Shown one piece after another: positions 1-8,669 of a stretch of 61,807 nucleotides of DNA. Positions within the stretch are counted from its first letter, which is position 1, and every line of letters begins with the position of its first letter. The stretch is from NCBI GenBank assembly GCA_003132145.1, contig PKWU01000070.1, positions 46,001 to 107,807 of the forward strand, written 5' to 3'. Source of the DNA: Granulicella sp. Lineage in GTDB: Bacteria; Acidobacteriota; Terriglobia; Terriglobales; Acidobacteriaceae. Position numbers and translations under genes: made by a program. A model generated the notes under the pieces. It searched no databases. It had not been told where the DNA came from and saw only the letters and a program-made list of their open reading frames with translations.

Positions 1-1634
1 CGCACCAGTGGTTTGGCGACCTGGTGACGATGGCGTGGTGGGACAACCTGTGGCTGAACGAGGGATTTGCGACGTGGATGGAGACGAAGGAGGCGGCGAA
101 GGAGCATCCGAAGTGGAGGTTCGACGAGGACGCGGCGGTGGAGCTGGAGCGCACGATGGACGAGGACGCTGGCCGGACGACGCGGACGATCCGGGCGCTG
201 GCCCAGACGCCGGACGAGATCAACGAGAGCTTCGACGAGATTGCGTACGGCAAGGCGGGCGCGGTGATCGGGATGGTGGAGAACTGGGTGGGGGAGGAGG
301 TGTTTCGACGCGGGGTGCATGAGTACCTGACGGAACATTCGTATGGCAATGCGACGGCGGAGGACTTCTGGGGGACCGAGGCGCGGGTGAGCGGGCTGCC
401 GGTGGATAAGGTGATGCGGAGCTTTGTGGTGCAGCCGGGAGTTCCTCTGGTGACGCTGGGGAGTGGAGGAGCAGGCGTGCCCGTGACGCAGCGCAGGTTC
501 TTTCTCTCTGGGGCTGCTGCTGACACAAGAGAAGCGTGGACGATTCCGGTGTGCTTCAAGGGTGCGTCGTGCCGACTGCTGACGCCGGAGTCGGCGACGA
601 TGGATGTGCCAGTCTCGATAACTGCTCCGCGCACTCCGTTTGTCTATGCAAACGATGGAGACAAAGGGTATTACCGGACGGATTATCCGGTGGGGCAGCT
701 TAAAACTATCGTGGCGAATGCGGAGACGGGGCTGACCGTGGAGGAGCGGATTGGGTTGTTGGGCGACCGGTGGGCGCTGATGCAGGCGGGCGAGGGGTCG
801 GTGGGCGAGTTTCTGGATCTGGCGCTGGCGGTGAAGACGGACCCAAACGTGTCGGTGCTGGAGAGCGCGATGGGAAAGATTGGCGCGATCAAGGAGCGGA
901 TTGCGACCGACGACGACCGCAAGCGGCTGGATGAGGTGGTTCGGCGGGAGTTCGGCGCGGTGTATGCGGGTCTGGGCAAGGGCGGTAGGCATGAGTCGGA
1001 TGACCGTGGGGAGCTGCGCGAGGCGCTGTTTGAGGCGCTGGGACGGGCGGGCGATGCAATGGTGCTGGCGGAGGCGGCGAGCGAGACGCAGGCGCTGTTT
1101 GCCGGGCAGAAGCCGACGGATGTGGCGGATGCGGCTGTCTCGCTCACCGTGGCCAAAGGCGACGCGGCGATGTACGAGAAGATTCTGCGCGTGGCGCAGA
1201 CGGAGACCGATCCGGATTTGAAGGAGGACGCGCTGCATACGCTGACGCGGTTCCGGCGGCCGGAGCTGGTGGCGCGGACGCTGGAATACGCGATGTCGGA
1301 CGAGGTGCGCAGCCAGGACAGATGGACGCTGATTGCACGGCTGCTGGCGCGGCGCGAGACGCAGGATGCCGCATGGGCGTTCGTTCAGCAACACTGGGCG
1401 AAGATTGAACGGAAGGCGACGGAGAATTCAGGTGCGCGGATTGTGGGGGCGACGGGGGCTTTCTGCTCGGTGGAGAGGCGCGACGAGGTGACAAGCTTTT
1501 TCGCGGCTCATCCAGTGGCGTCTGCGGAGCGGACGCTGGCGAAGGCGGTCGACAGCATTAATGACTGCGTTGCTCTGCGGGCGGCGCAGGAGCCGGAGCT
1601 GCGGCAGTGGCTGGACGCGCACGGGGCGCAATAG
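1..1634 (+). CDS. M1 family metallopeptidase, 5' truncated by window edge
   Basis: This is the C-terminal part of a zinc aminopeptidase of the M1 (gluzincin) family, which removes N-terminal residues from peptides. The frame is open from base 3 and the first residues read HQWFGDLVTMAWWDNLWLNE. The first H is the second histidine of the HEXXH zinc motif, whose HE half lies upstream of the window, and the E of NEGFATW is the third zinc ligand, 18 residues after that histidine. The rest (about 400 residues) is the ERAP1-like helical C-terminal domain. The true start lies outside the window, and the first in-frame ATG (base 30) is internal. Family assignment is firm; substrate preference and whether the enzyme is secreted cannot be judged without the N-terminus. 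Confidence 0.93.
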   Translation, partial: HQWFGDLVTMAWWDNLWLNEGFATWMETKEAAKEHPKWRFDEDAAVELERTMDEDAGRTTRTIRALAQTPDEINESFDEIAYGKAGAVIGMVENWVGEEVFRRGVHEYLTEHSYGNATAEDFWGTEARVSGLPVDKVMRSFVVQPGVPLVTLGSGGAGVPVTQRRFFLSGAAADTREAWTIPVCFKGASCRLLTPESATMDVPVSITAPRTPFVYANDGDKGYYRTDYPVGQLKTIVANAETGLTVEERIGLLGDRWALMQAGEGSVGEFLDLALAVKTDPNVSVLESAMGKIGAIKERIATDDDRKRLDEVVRREFGAVYAGLGKGGRHESDDRGELREALFEALGRAGDAMVLAEAASETQALFAGQKPTDVADAAVSLTVAKGDAAMYEKILRVAQTETDPDLKEDALHTLTRFRRPELVARTLEYAMSDEVRSQDRWTLIARLLARRETQDAAWAFVQQHWAKIERKATENSGARIVGATGAFCSVERRDEVTSFFAAHPVASAERTLAKAVDSINDCVALRAAQEPELRQWLDAHGAQ

Positions 1635-1679
1635 CAAGCGGGGCAGTCTTCACTCAATCGATTGCAGGCGGTGTCTCAT

Positions 1680-3131
1680 TTACAGGGCTGTGCGCCTGCT
1701 CTTCAGCGTCCTCTTCTTTCTGGACGGAAACTTCTTTGCGCTCTTCTGCGACCTGGCTGCAAGCGCGAGTACGACTCCCGGTTTTGCGCTACTGCGCGAT
1801 TTAATCAGGCTCTGCCAGTCGCGCTCGGTCTGGTTGGCGTAGTCGGCGGCGAAGTTTGCGATGGCCGCGTCGAATCGGGCGGAGGTGCCGAGGTAGCCTG
1901 CAATCATGCCAGGGTCGCCGGAGCGGGCGTGGCCGCGGGCCAGCGTCTCGCCGCAGACGGTGGCGTACTCGAGCAGGCCGGCTGCCTTCAGCTCGCTCAT
2001 CTCGACGGCGGCCTTGTGGTCGTTGAGCTGGCGGACGAGGAAGTCGCGGCCCTCGATGGTAGTCCATCCGAGGAAGGGGTCAGACTGGAACTGCATGGCG
2101 CGCTGGCCCTCGACAACGCGGCGCCCCTGATGCGACTCGGCGGGCGATTCGCCCAGATATGGGGCGTAGGCAGAGAGTGTCTCCTCCTTGATCTGCAGAA
2201 AGAGCGGGTCCTTGGGGCCGTTGCCCTGCAGGTAGATGCAGTAGTCGCGCAGGCCGACCGAGCCGGTGCCGACGATCTTGAAGGCAACGTCGAGCGGAGT
2301 GTACTGGGCGAGGAAGTGGCGGCGCTCGGGCTGGAGGGTTTCGGCGTAGGTTGTGAGCGAGTCGAGGACCGCGCGGGCGAGATCGCCGTGCACTCGGGTG
2401 AGGATGGGGTCGATGGTCTTGAAGATGCGTGAGTGCGATCCGGTGCGCAGATTTAGCTCCGAGGTTGCGGCGCTCTTGCTTCCGGCGGGTGCTTCGATGG
2501 TGAGGGCTTCGAGGTTGTGCAGTGACGTGGCGCGCTCGGCGAGGCCCAGGATCTGCGAGACAGGTTCGACGGTGTGCAGGCGATGGACCTGATAGTGAGC
2601 GAGTTCCAGCACGGGCATCTGCGCGAAGGCGTGCATGGCGGTGCGATAGCTCTTGAGGAAGGCGCGCGTGGCGTCGCGGCAGAGGCCCGTCTTCGCGCCT
2701 GCCTCGCGTCCGGCGAGGATGAGACTGGCGGCCAGGCGCTTGACGTCCCACTCGAATGGGCCGCGGATGGTCTCGTCGAAGTCGTTGATGTCGAAGACGA
2801 GGCGGCCGTCGGACGCGGCGAAGGCGCCGAGGTTGCGGACGTGCGCGTCGCCGCAGAGCTGGGTGTGGATGCCGGTGTTGGGGCCGAGTGAGAGATCGCA
2901 GGCCATCACGGGCACGGCTCCGCGGAAGAATCCGAAGGGCGAGGCGGCCATGCGGTCGTATTTGATGGGGACGAGCGCGGGGACGCGGCCTCGCATGGAT
3001 TCGGCGAGGAGATGGAGCGGATCGGCGCGGCGGAGTTTGGGTTGCCAGCCTGCTTGATCGGCGCGGCGCATGTGCTTGCGCTGGGCCTGGCCGAGGGCGA
3101 TGCGTTCGCGGGAGGTGAGAGGAGTGGGCAT
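1680..3131 (-). CDS. DUF2252 domain-containing protein
   Basis: This 483-residue protein matches the DUF2252 family, which has a protein-kinase-like/aminoglycoside-phosphotransferase-like look but no settled function. Visible landmarks are CGDAHVRNLGAF, then FDINDFDETIRGPFEWDVKRL, which hold the kinase-like H-D and D-N-D-F-D residues. A basic C-terminal tail (KSAKKFPSRKKRTLKSRR) ends the protein. The ATG at 3131 is preferred to the longer frame starting at 3185, because the family similarity starts just after MPTPLTSRERIALGQAQRKH. The gene converges on the M1 peptidase, with 45 bases between the stops. Its biochemical role is unknown. Confidence 0.85.
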   Translation of the reverse strand: MPTPLTSRERIALGQAQRKHMRRADQAGWQPKLRRADPLHLLAESMRGRVPALVPIKYDRMAASPFGFFRGAVPVMACDLSLGPNTGIHTQLCGDAHVRNLGAFAASDGRLVFDINDFDETIRGPFEWDVKRLAASLILAGREAGAKTGLCRDATRAFLKSYRTAMHAFAQMPVLELAHYQVHRLHTVEPVSQILGLAERATSLHNLEALTIEAPAGSKSAATSELNLRTGSHSRIFKTIDPILTRVHGDLARAVLDSLTTYAETLQPERRHFLAQYTPLDVAFKIVGTGSVGLRDYCIYLQGNGPKDPLFLQIKEETLSAYAPYLGESPAESHQGRRVVEGQRAMQFQSDPFLGWTTIEGRDFLVRQLNDHKAAVEMSELKAAGLLEYATVCGETLARGHARSGDPGMIAGYLGTSARFDAAIANFAADYANQTERDWQSLIKSRSSAKPGVVLALAARSQKSAKKFPSRKKRTLKSRRTAL

Positions 3132-3261
3132 AGGCTCTGTGGCTAACGTACACCAAAGAAGACGAAGTTGATTGCGGATCGACACAGAGAAATGCTAATC
3201 AAAGACAGACACGTTAGATTCTGGCGAGTACGCGAACTAAAGTAGAGGGTTGGAACGAGCC

Positions 3262-3681
3262 ATGAAGGATGTCTACAATCTGCAACGGTTTGTGGATGCG
3301 CAGGCGGGCGTGTATGAGGGCGCTTGCGCGGAACTGCGGCGGGGAAGGAAGACCGGACACTGGATGTGGTTCATCTTCCCACAGCTCAAGGGATTGGGGG
3401 CCAGTTCGATGGCGGAGTATTACGGAATACCATTGCTTGCCGAGGCCAGAGCGTATCTGGATCATCCGCTGCTGGGTGAGCGGCTCATGGAATGCAGCCG
3501 ACTTGTGACGTTGATCGAGGGGCGGACTTTAATGGACATCTTCGGCAGTCCCGACGATATGAAGTTCAAATCGTCGATGACGCTGTTTGCTCATGCGGCG
3601 CTCGAGAATTCGATTTTCATCGAGGCACTGAATAAATACTGTGAGGGCAAGTTCGATCCGCTCACTCTGGCGCGACTTTGA
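3262..3681 (+). CDS. DUF1810 family protein
   Basis: This is a small soluble protein of 139 residues of the DUF1810 family (calpastatin-like YgaV/MmcQ-sized proteins of unknown function). The family signature is clear: YNLQRFVDAQ near the start, then RKTGHWMWFIFPQLKGLG, then SPDDMKFKSSMTLFA, and a C-terminal LNKYCEGKFD. The frame can be extended to a TTG at 3250, but a GAGGG ribosome-binding site at about 3245 fits the ATG at 3262 better. The stop lies only 11 bases from the convergent comEC stop. No operon partner is visible. Confidence 0.85.
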   Translation: MKDVYNLQRFVDAQAGVYEGACAELRRGRKTGHWMWFIFPQLKGLGASSMAEYYGIPLLAEARAYLDHPLLGERLMECSRLVTLIEGRTLMDIFGSPDDMKFKSSMTLFAHAALENSIFIEALNKYCEGKFDPLTLARL

Positions 3682-3692
3682 TTGGGCTGGCG

Positions 3693-6590
3693 CTATGGGA
3701 TGGAGGCGGCGGGGAGGGCGGAGATTTGGCCGTCGCGGGAGAGGAGGAAGGTGGTGAGGCCGAACTGGTCGGTGCGGAAGACGCGGGCGTGGGCGTCGTG
3801 GAGGCGCTGAATGATCTCCGGGCGGGGATGGCCGAAGGTGTTGTGGAGGCCGACGGAGATGACGGCGTCCTGCGGCGCGACGAGGGCGAGGAAGTCGGGG
3901 GTGGTGGAGGTTCGGCTACCGTGGTGGCCGACTTTGAGCAGCGTGTCTGGGCCGAGCTGCGCAGCGAGGTTGGTGAGGGATGCGGCGACCATCTGATGTT
4001 CGCTGGGAGCTTCGGCGTCGCCTTCGAGCAGGGCGGAGGATTGGCCGTATTGCATGCGCAGGACGAGCGAGTCGTTGTTGATGGGCGGGCCGGGGTTGGC
4101 GTAGGCGGGGGTGGGGGCGAGGATCGAGAGGTCGAGCGTATCCCAAGTTATGCGGTCGCCGGCGCGGAGGTGGCGCACGCGAATGCCGAGGGTTGCGGCC
4201 TCGGCGAGCAGGGCGCGGTAGGGTGCGGAGTTGGGATCGACGGCAACCCAGAGCTCGCGGGGACGGAAGTTGCGCAGTACGGCAGGCATTCCTCCCATGT
4301 GGTCGGAGTGAGCGTGGGTGAGGGCGACGACATCGAGGCGGCGGAGCTGGCGCGACCAGAGGTAGGGCGAGACGACCTCTTCGCCGATGTCGAAGGTGGA
4401 GGAGGTGAGGGAGGCGTTTTCGGCGTTGGCGGCGGCACCTGTTGGGCCTCCAGCGTCGATGAGCATGGCTTGGCCAGTGGGGCCGACGACGAGCAGCGAA
4501 TCGCCCTGGCCTACGTCGATGGCTGTGACTTCGAGCTGGTTGGGATGGACGGCTGGCGGAGTTGGCCAGAGGACGATTGCGGTGGAAAGAGGGAGGACGA
4601 TGAGGGCGGCCCAGACGTAGGCGCGCGAACGGCGGACGGCCCAGCAGCAGAAGGCGAAGCAGGCGACGGCAAGCAGAGCGTGCGTGAGTGTGGGGCCGGG
4701 GACGCGCAGGTCGGCGGCCGGCGCGTGGCTGATGCGGTTGATGGCGCCGGTGACTCCGTGCAGCAGAAGCGCCAGCATGGAGCCGGGCAGAGCGGCGAGC
4801 CAGGGACTTATAAGCGACGCCAGGAAGGTTGCGAGGCCGAATGAGGCGAGGACTGCAATCAGGGGAATACAGATCATGTTGGCGGGCAGCGCGAAGATGG
4901 TGGCGCGATGGAAGTACATGGCCATGGGGAGCACCATGACGGCTTCGGCGACGAGACCGATCAGCGCAAGTTGAGCGGCCCAGAGGACTGCGATCACGAT
5001 CCTTGCGGGGAGTAAATAGGCCCACTTGCCGAGGATGCCGGCGAGTGGTTCGCCCCACATGCGGAGTGAGACTCTCAATTGAGCGAAGCGCGGTGGAATC
5101 ACTGGGTCGCGCCAGAGGTCGTGGAGGTTGCGGGCGGCGCGGGCGTAGGGGAGGAAACTGCGATCGCCCAGTGGCATGGCGATGCCCGCGATGGCCACGA
5201 TGGCGAGAAAGGTCATCTGGAAGCTGGCCTCAAACAGCGCGCGTGGCGACCAGACGAGTACGGCGAGGGCGGCTGCGCCGAGAGCGTTGAGCGGGTTGCG
5301 CTGGCGGGAGAGCAGGCGGGCGAGGAGAAAGACGGCGGTCATCAGAAGAGCGCGCTGCACGGGGACACCGAAGCCGGTGAGCAGCGCGTGGGCGTAGGTG
5401 AGGGCGAGGGTGAGGAGGGTTGCGAGCCAGTTGCGCAGGCGGAGGCGGCGGGCGATCCAGAAGACGAGGCCCGCGAGCAGAGCGACATGCATTCCAGAGA
5501 CGACGAAGAGGTGAAAGGAGCCGGTGCGCTGGAAGCCGACACGCAGTTTCTGAGTGAGGCTGGAGCGGTCGCCGAAGAGCATTGCGTTGAGCATTCCGGC
5601 GTCGTTGGGAGTGAGACGGAGGCGCGGCGGAAGGCGGCGGTTTGCGGAGGAGCGCGTGTAGGCGATGAGGCGCATGGCGGCCCAGCTCTGCGCGGCGAAG
5701 ATGCGGCATTGCAGGATTGCGGAGGTGCGGCCCGCAGAGAGATCGTCCGCGAGCGGGTGCAGGGATGCGGATGCGGCACCGGGCAGGACATTTGCCAGGG
5801 GATGGAGCTTATCTGAGGGAAGGCTGGCGGTGGCGGCGATTCCCTGGTCGAGGAGATAGTCTGCGAACTGCCATGCGCCGGGGTCGCGGTAACGCTCGGG
5901 CGCGCGCAGGCGGAGGGTGGCTTCCACGAGATCGCCGCAGTGGAGCTGGGGCTGGGTTTGGGATTGGGGAGCGCGGCCGGCGAGGAGCGTGGCGCGGACG
6001 CCGCCGGCGATGGGAACCATGCGGGAGGTGTCTTGCGTGACGTCTTCGATGGCGGTGAGCGATAGGTCGAGGGAGGTGCTGGGCGTGGCGTTTTCCCCCG
6101 CACCGGAGGTCTCGTCCCACTGGTCGGGATCGACGTCGACGTCGGAGCTTTCGTCGTTGTTGGCGCGGGCGGGGAGGGTGCGGATGCGGACGATGCGGCC
6201 CTGGACGGTGCGGCTGAGACCGTCGGCGTAGGAGAGCAGGGCAGTCTGCGGCGAGGGCGCGGGCTGGAGCTGCGCGGACCATAGGCCGGCGGCGATCCAG
6301 AGGGCAGCTACGGGGAGGATGGCAAGGCGGAGGGTTCGGCGCAGAGCGAGGAGGGTGAGCGCTGTGAAGGCGAGGACGGCGAAGAGGAGGAGGATGGTGG
6401 GGCGTGAGGCTGGAGGCGGGAGTTTGGTGAGGGACTCGCCGAGGGCGAAGCAGAGCGCGGCGGCAAGCAGCGGGGCCCGGCGGAGACGGAGGGGTTCGAC
6501 GCGCGGGAACCGGGGCCAGAAGCGGCGCTCGCGCTCGTCCCGCGTTTCGGGTGTGGAACCAGGTCTGGGAACGCCAGAGATTTGCCGCAA
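3693..6590 (-). CDS. comEC: ComEC/Rec2-type DNA uptake channel
   Basis: This is a 965-residue inner-membrane protein expected to carry single-stranded DNA across the membrane during natural transformation. The order of parts is typical: N-terminal hydrophobic helices, a DUF4131 soluble domain (roughly 60-270), the multi-helix Competence domain (roughly 325-640), and a C-terminal metallo-beta-lactamase domain starting near TAIDVGQGDSLLVVG. The metal-binding motif HAHSDHMGG is at residues 759-767 and a second conserved GHHGS is near 888. The DUF4131 part has an acidic low-complexity stretch (ESSDVDVDPDQWDETSGAGE) that looks like a loop extension. No other competence gene is nearby, so transformability is not shown by this window. 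Confidence 0.92.
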   Translation of the reverse strand: MRQISGVPRPGSTPETRDERERRFWPRFPRVEPLRLRRAPLLAAALCFALGESLTKLPPPASRPTILLLFAVLAFTALTLLALRRTLRLAILPVAALWIAAGLWSAQLQPAPSPQTALLSYADGLSRTVQGRIVRIRTLPARANNDESSDVDVDPDQWDETSGAGENATPSTSLDLSLTAIEDVTQDTSRMVPIAGGVRATLLAGRAPQSQTQPQLHCGDLVEATLRLRAPERYRDPGAWQFADYLLDQGIAATASLPSDKLHPLANVLPGAASASLHPLADDLSAGRTSAILQCRIFAAQSWAAMRLIAYTRSSANRRLPPRLRLTPNDAGMLNAMLFGDRSSLTQKLRVGFQRTGSFHLFVVSGMHVALLAGLVFWIARRLRLRNWLATLLTLALTYAHALLTGFGVPVQRALLMTAVFLLARLLSRQRNPLNALGAAALAVLVWSPRALFEASFQMTFLAIVAIAGIAMPLGDRSFLPYARAARNLHDLWRDPVIPPRFAQLRVSLRMWGEPLAGILGKWAYLLPARIVIAVLWAAQLALIGLVAEAVMVLPMAMYFHRATIFALPANMICIPLIAVLASFGLATFLASLISPWLAALPGSMLALLLHGVTGAINRISHAPAADLRVPGPTLTHALLAVACFAFCCWAVRRSRAYVWAALIVLPLSTAIVLWPTPPAVHPNQLEVTAIDVGQGDSLLVVGPTGQAMLIDAGGPTGAAANAENASLTSSTFDIGEEVVSPYLWSRQLRRLDVVALTHAHSDHMGGMPAVLRNFRPRELWVAVDPNSAPYRALLAEAATLGIRVRHLRAGDRITWDTLDLSILAPTPAYANPGPPINNDSLVLRMQYGQSSALLEGDAEAPSEHQMVAASLTNLAAQLGPDTLLKVGHHGSRTSTTPDFLALVAPQDAVISVGLHNTFGHPRPEIIQRLHDAHARVFRTDQFGLTTFLLSRDGQISALPAASIP

Positions 6591-6650
6591 CAGGCCACCT
6601 GTCTTTCCTCACCACTTTGTCACACTGCGCGAGCAGTGGCGCAATTATTT

Positions 6651-7922
6651 TTAGCGGGTGAGGACGGCAACGGTTTCGATGTGGGTGGTCTGGGGGAAGA
6701 GGTCGAAGAGGTGCATCTCGGCGAGGGTGTAGCCGGAGGCGGCCAGGGTGATGAGATCGGCAGAGAGGGCTTCGGGCGAGCAGGAGACGTAGACCAGCGT
6801 GGGCGCGGCAATGCGGGCAAGAAGGGAGCAGACCTCGGTGCCTGCTCCCGAGCGCGGCGGGTCGAGGACGATGAGGTCAGGGCGGTCGCGGCCGGTGACG
6901 GCGACGCGGAGGAAGTCGAGCGTAGTGGCCTTGACGGCGTGGAGGTTGGGGAGCTTGGTGGAGGCGAGCGCTGTGGCGGCGGGTTCGGCGATCTCGACGG
7001 CGGTGACGTGGGTGAAGTGCGCGGCGAGAGCGCGGGAGAAGAGGCCGATTCCGGCGTAGAGGTCAAAAGCTAATTGGCCGGTGCGGTTGTTGGTGACGAG
7101 CGCGAGGAGTTCGGGGAGGAGGAAGCGGTTGACCTGAAAGAAGGCTCCGCGTGGGACCCAGTAGTTGGCCGGTTCGAGCTTCGAGCTTCGAGCATTAAGG
7201 GAGGAGATGGTGTAGTTGAGGCCGGGGCTGCCCCAGGTTGGGCCGGAACGAGGCTGCTCGTTGCGGCGGCTGCGCTGGCGGGAGAGCGTAGGAAGGATGG
7301 CGATGCCCGCACCGGTGAGTTCGGGGATGCGGGTGCGGAGGGATTCACAGAGAGCGGTGAAGTCGGCGGTGAACTTATTGGGGAGGGCTGGTTTCTTTTG
7401 GGGGGCGGCGGTGCGGAGGTAGAGGGTGAGCTGGAGGCGGGACTCGTCGGCTGTGGTGAAGATTTCGAGCTGGTCCGGGATTTGATGGGGATTGCTCAGC
7501 CAGGTGCTGGCGGATTGGTTGAGCTGCGCCAGGAAGGCTTCGGTGGCTCGCCAGAGGATGGGCGCGGCGATGGGACAGACGGTGATGGGGAGGAAGGCTG
7601 GTTGCTGGTTGTTGGTTGCTGGTTGTTGGTTGTTGGGGTTGGATGAGTTTAGGTAGCCGGCGCGGAGCTGGCCGCCGACCTCGGCGAGGGTGAGGCGGAT
7701 GCGGTTGCGGTAGGCGAGCGGCGGAGATGGGTGGAGCTGAAGCGTGGGCAGCGCGAGGTCGGTGGCTTCGAGGAGGGCGCGGAGATGGGTGGATTTGTCG
7801 CGGAGCTGCGCCGCGTAGGTGAGGTGCTGGAGCTGGCATCCTCCGCATGGGCCGAAGTGCGGGCAGGAGGGAGTGGCGCGGTCTTGAGCTTGAATGGCTG
7901 CGGGATTGAGTGCGGGCAGCAT
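6651..7922 (-). CDS. 23S rRNA (uracil-5)-methyltransferase, RumA/RlmD-like
   Basis: This class I SAM-dependent RNA m5U methyltransferase (423 residues) probably acts on 23S rRNA. The iron-sulfur cluster cysteines are visible at 20, 26 and 29 (CPHFGPCGGC) with the fourth in TVCPIAAP. The SAM-binding motif is AFDLYAGIGLFS, followed by LDPPRSGAG. The catalytic cysteine is Cys381 in YVSCSPE. Two low-complexity stretches interrupt otherwise conserved blocks: about residues 95-109 (NNQQPATNNQQPA) and about 243-251 (ARSSKLEPA). Both are encoded by dispersed repeats listed separately. It lies 3 bases downstream of the unknown gene on the same strand, so the two are likely co-transcribed. RlmD versus RlmCD or TrmA specificity cannot be decided by eye. 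Confidence 0.9.
   Translation of the reverse strand: MLPALNPAAIQAQDRATPSCPHFGPCGGCQLQHLTYAAQLRDKSTHLRALLEATDLALPTLQLHPSPPLAYRNRIRLTLAEVGGQLRAGYLNSSNPNNQQPATNNQQPAFLPITVCPIAAPILWRATEAFLAQLNQSASTWLSNPHQIPDQLEIFTTADESRLQLTLYLRTAAPQKKPALPNKFTADFTALCESLRTRIPELTGAGIAILPTLSRQRSRRNEQPRSGPTWGSPGLNYTISSLNARSSKLEPANYWVPRGAFFQVNRFLLPELLALVTNNRTGQLAFDLYAGIGLFSRALAAHFTHVTAVEIAEPAATALASTKLPNLHAVKATTLDFLRVAVTGRDRPDLIVLDPPRSGAGTEVCSLLARIAAPTLVYVSCSPEALSADLITLAASGYTLAEMHLFDLFPQTTHIETVAVLTR
7171..7195. repeat. Family A repeat (GTTCGAG units) inside the rRNA methyltransferase gene
   Basis: The sequence is built from GGTTCGAGCTTCGAGCTTCG units. It matches the GTTCGAGG-rich repeats at 9560, 9821, 11408 and 26574. 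Here it is translated in frame as ARSSKLEPA, between a conserved WGSPGLNY block and the conserved YWVPRGAFFQVN block. Confidence 0.6.
7598..7640. repeat. Family B repeat (GTTGCTGGTTGTTGG units) inside the rRNA methyltransferase gene
   Basis: This is a stretch of GTTGCTGGTTGTTGGTTGCT-type units. On the coding (minus) strand it reads as alternating NNQQPA/TNNQQPA. The same word set occurs between genes at 24411, 28252, 54915 and 56371. The insertion separates GYLNSS from the conserved FLPITVCPIA block and keeps the frame open. Confidence 0.75.
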
Positions 7923-7925
7923 CGA

Positions 7926-8645
7926 TCAGTCCTGCTCGTCGTGCGGCATGTAGAAGAGGCTGAGGCGCGGCAGCGAGTGGGCTTCGAGCAGGCGCTTCTG
8001 GAGGAACTGGTGCTGCACCTGCTTGATCTGGACTGCCTGCATCTTGCCGCGGTAGGGAGCCAGCTCGCGCGCGGCCTGTTCGCGCAGGGCGACGAGCTGG
8101 ACCTCCGGCGCGGCGGTGAGCAGCGCGGCGAAGAGCTTCTCTTCGAGGACGGTAAGGGTGCGGTCGAGAGCTTCAAGGGACTGCGCGTCCAGCGAAACCG
8201 CCAGCTCGCGCTGGCGAGAAGCGGCCTGCGACGCGGCGGTGTTGGCGGGTGATGGGAGATTGGCGGCGGCTGCGTCGAGCGCGGCGGCGTTGCGTTCGAG
8301 GTAGTGGGCGATACGGGCGGCTTCAAAGCCGGATTCGCGGGGTTCGGTGGGCTGGGTTGGCGCGGCGCCGATGGCGGCCTCTTTGGACTGCTCGACGGCT
8401 TCGAGGACGGCCTGCGCGCACCAGGCGAGGCCGTTTATCTTGCGCGGACGGCGCGTGCTGCGAAGGGATTGCGCGGCGTGCTTGTCGAAGGCCGCGTCGA
8501 TGCCGCGCAGAACGGCTTCGAGCGGGACGCCGGCCTCACGCCATGTCTCAATCAGCGCCCAATCGAGCGTGGAGAGCATAAGGAGCGAGCCTCGGCGCTG
8601 CTGGAAGCACTCTTCGATCTCGGTGAAGTAGTTGAAGTAGTTCAT
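7926..8645 (-). CDS. Conserved protein of unknown function
   Basis: This is a soluble, mostly helical protein of 239 residues with no domain that I recognise. It starts MNYFNYFTEIEECFQQRRGS and contains LSTLDWALIETWREAGVPLEAVLRGIDAAF, which resembles a short helical DNA-binding or adaptor motif, followed by an Ala/Glu-rich helical middle and a C-terminal FYMPHDEQD. The ATG at 8645 is chosen over a GTG at 8654 because a GAGGTG ribosome-binding site lies about 8 bases before the ATG. It sits directly upstream of the rRNA methyltransferase and may be transcribed with coaX. I infer it is an acidobacterial lineage-specific gene. Confidence 0.7.
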   Translation of the reverse strand: MNYFNYFTEIEECFQQRRGSLLMLSTLDWALIETWREAGVPLEAVLRGIDAAFDKHAAQSLRSTRRPRKINGLAWCAQAVLEAVEQSKEAAIGAAPTQPTEPRESGFEAARIAHYLERNAAALDAAAANLPSPANTAASQAASRQRELAVSLDAQSLEALDRTLTVLEEKLFAALLTAAPEVQLVALREQAARELAPYRGKMQAVQIKQVQHQFLQKRLLEAHSLPRLSLFYMPHDEQD

Positions 8646-8669
8646 AAGCCACACCTCGCTGTGGCGAAG

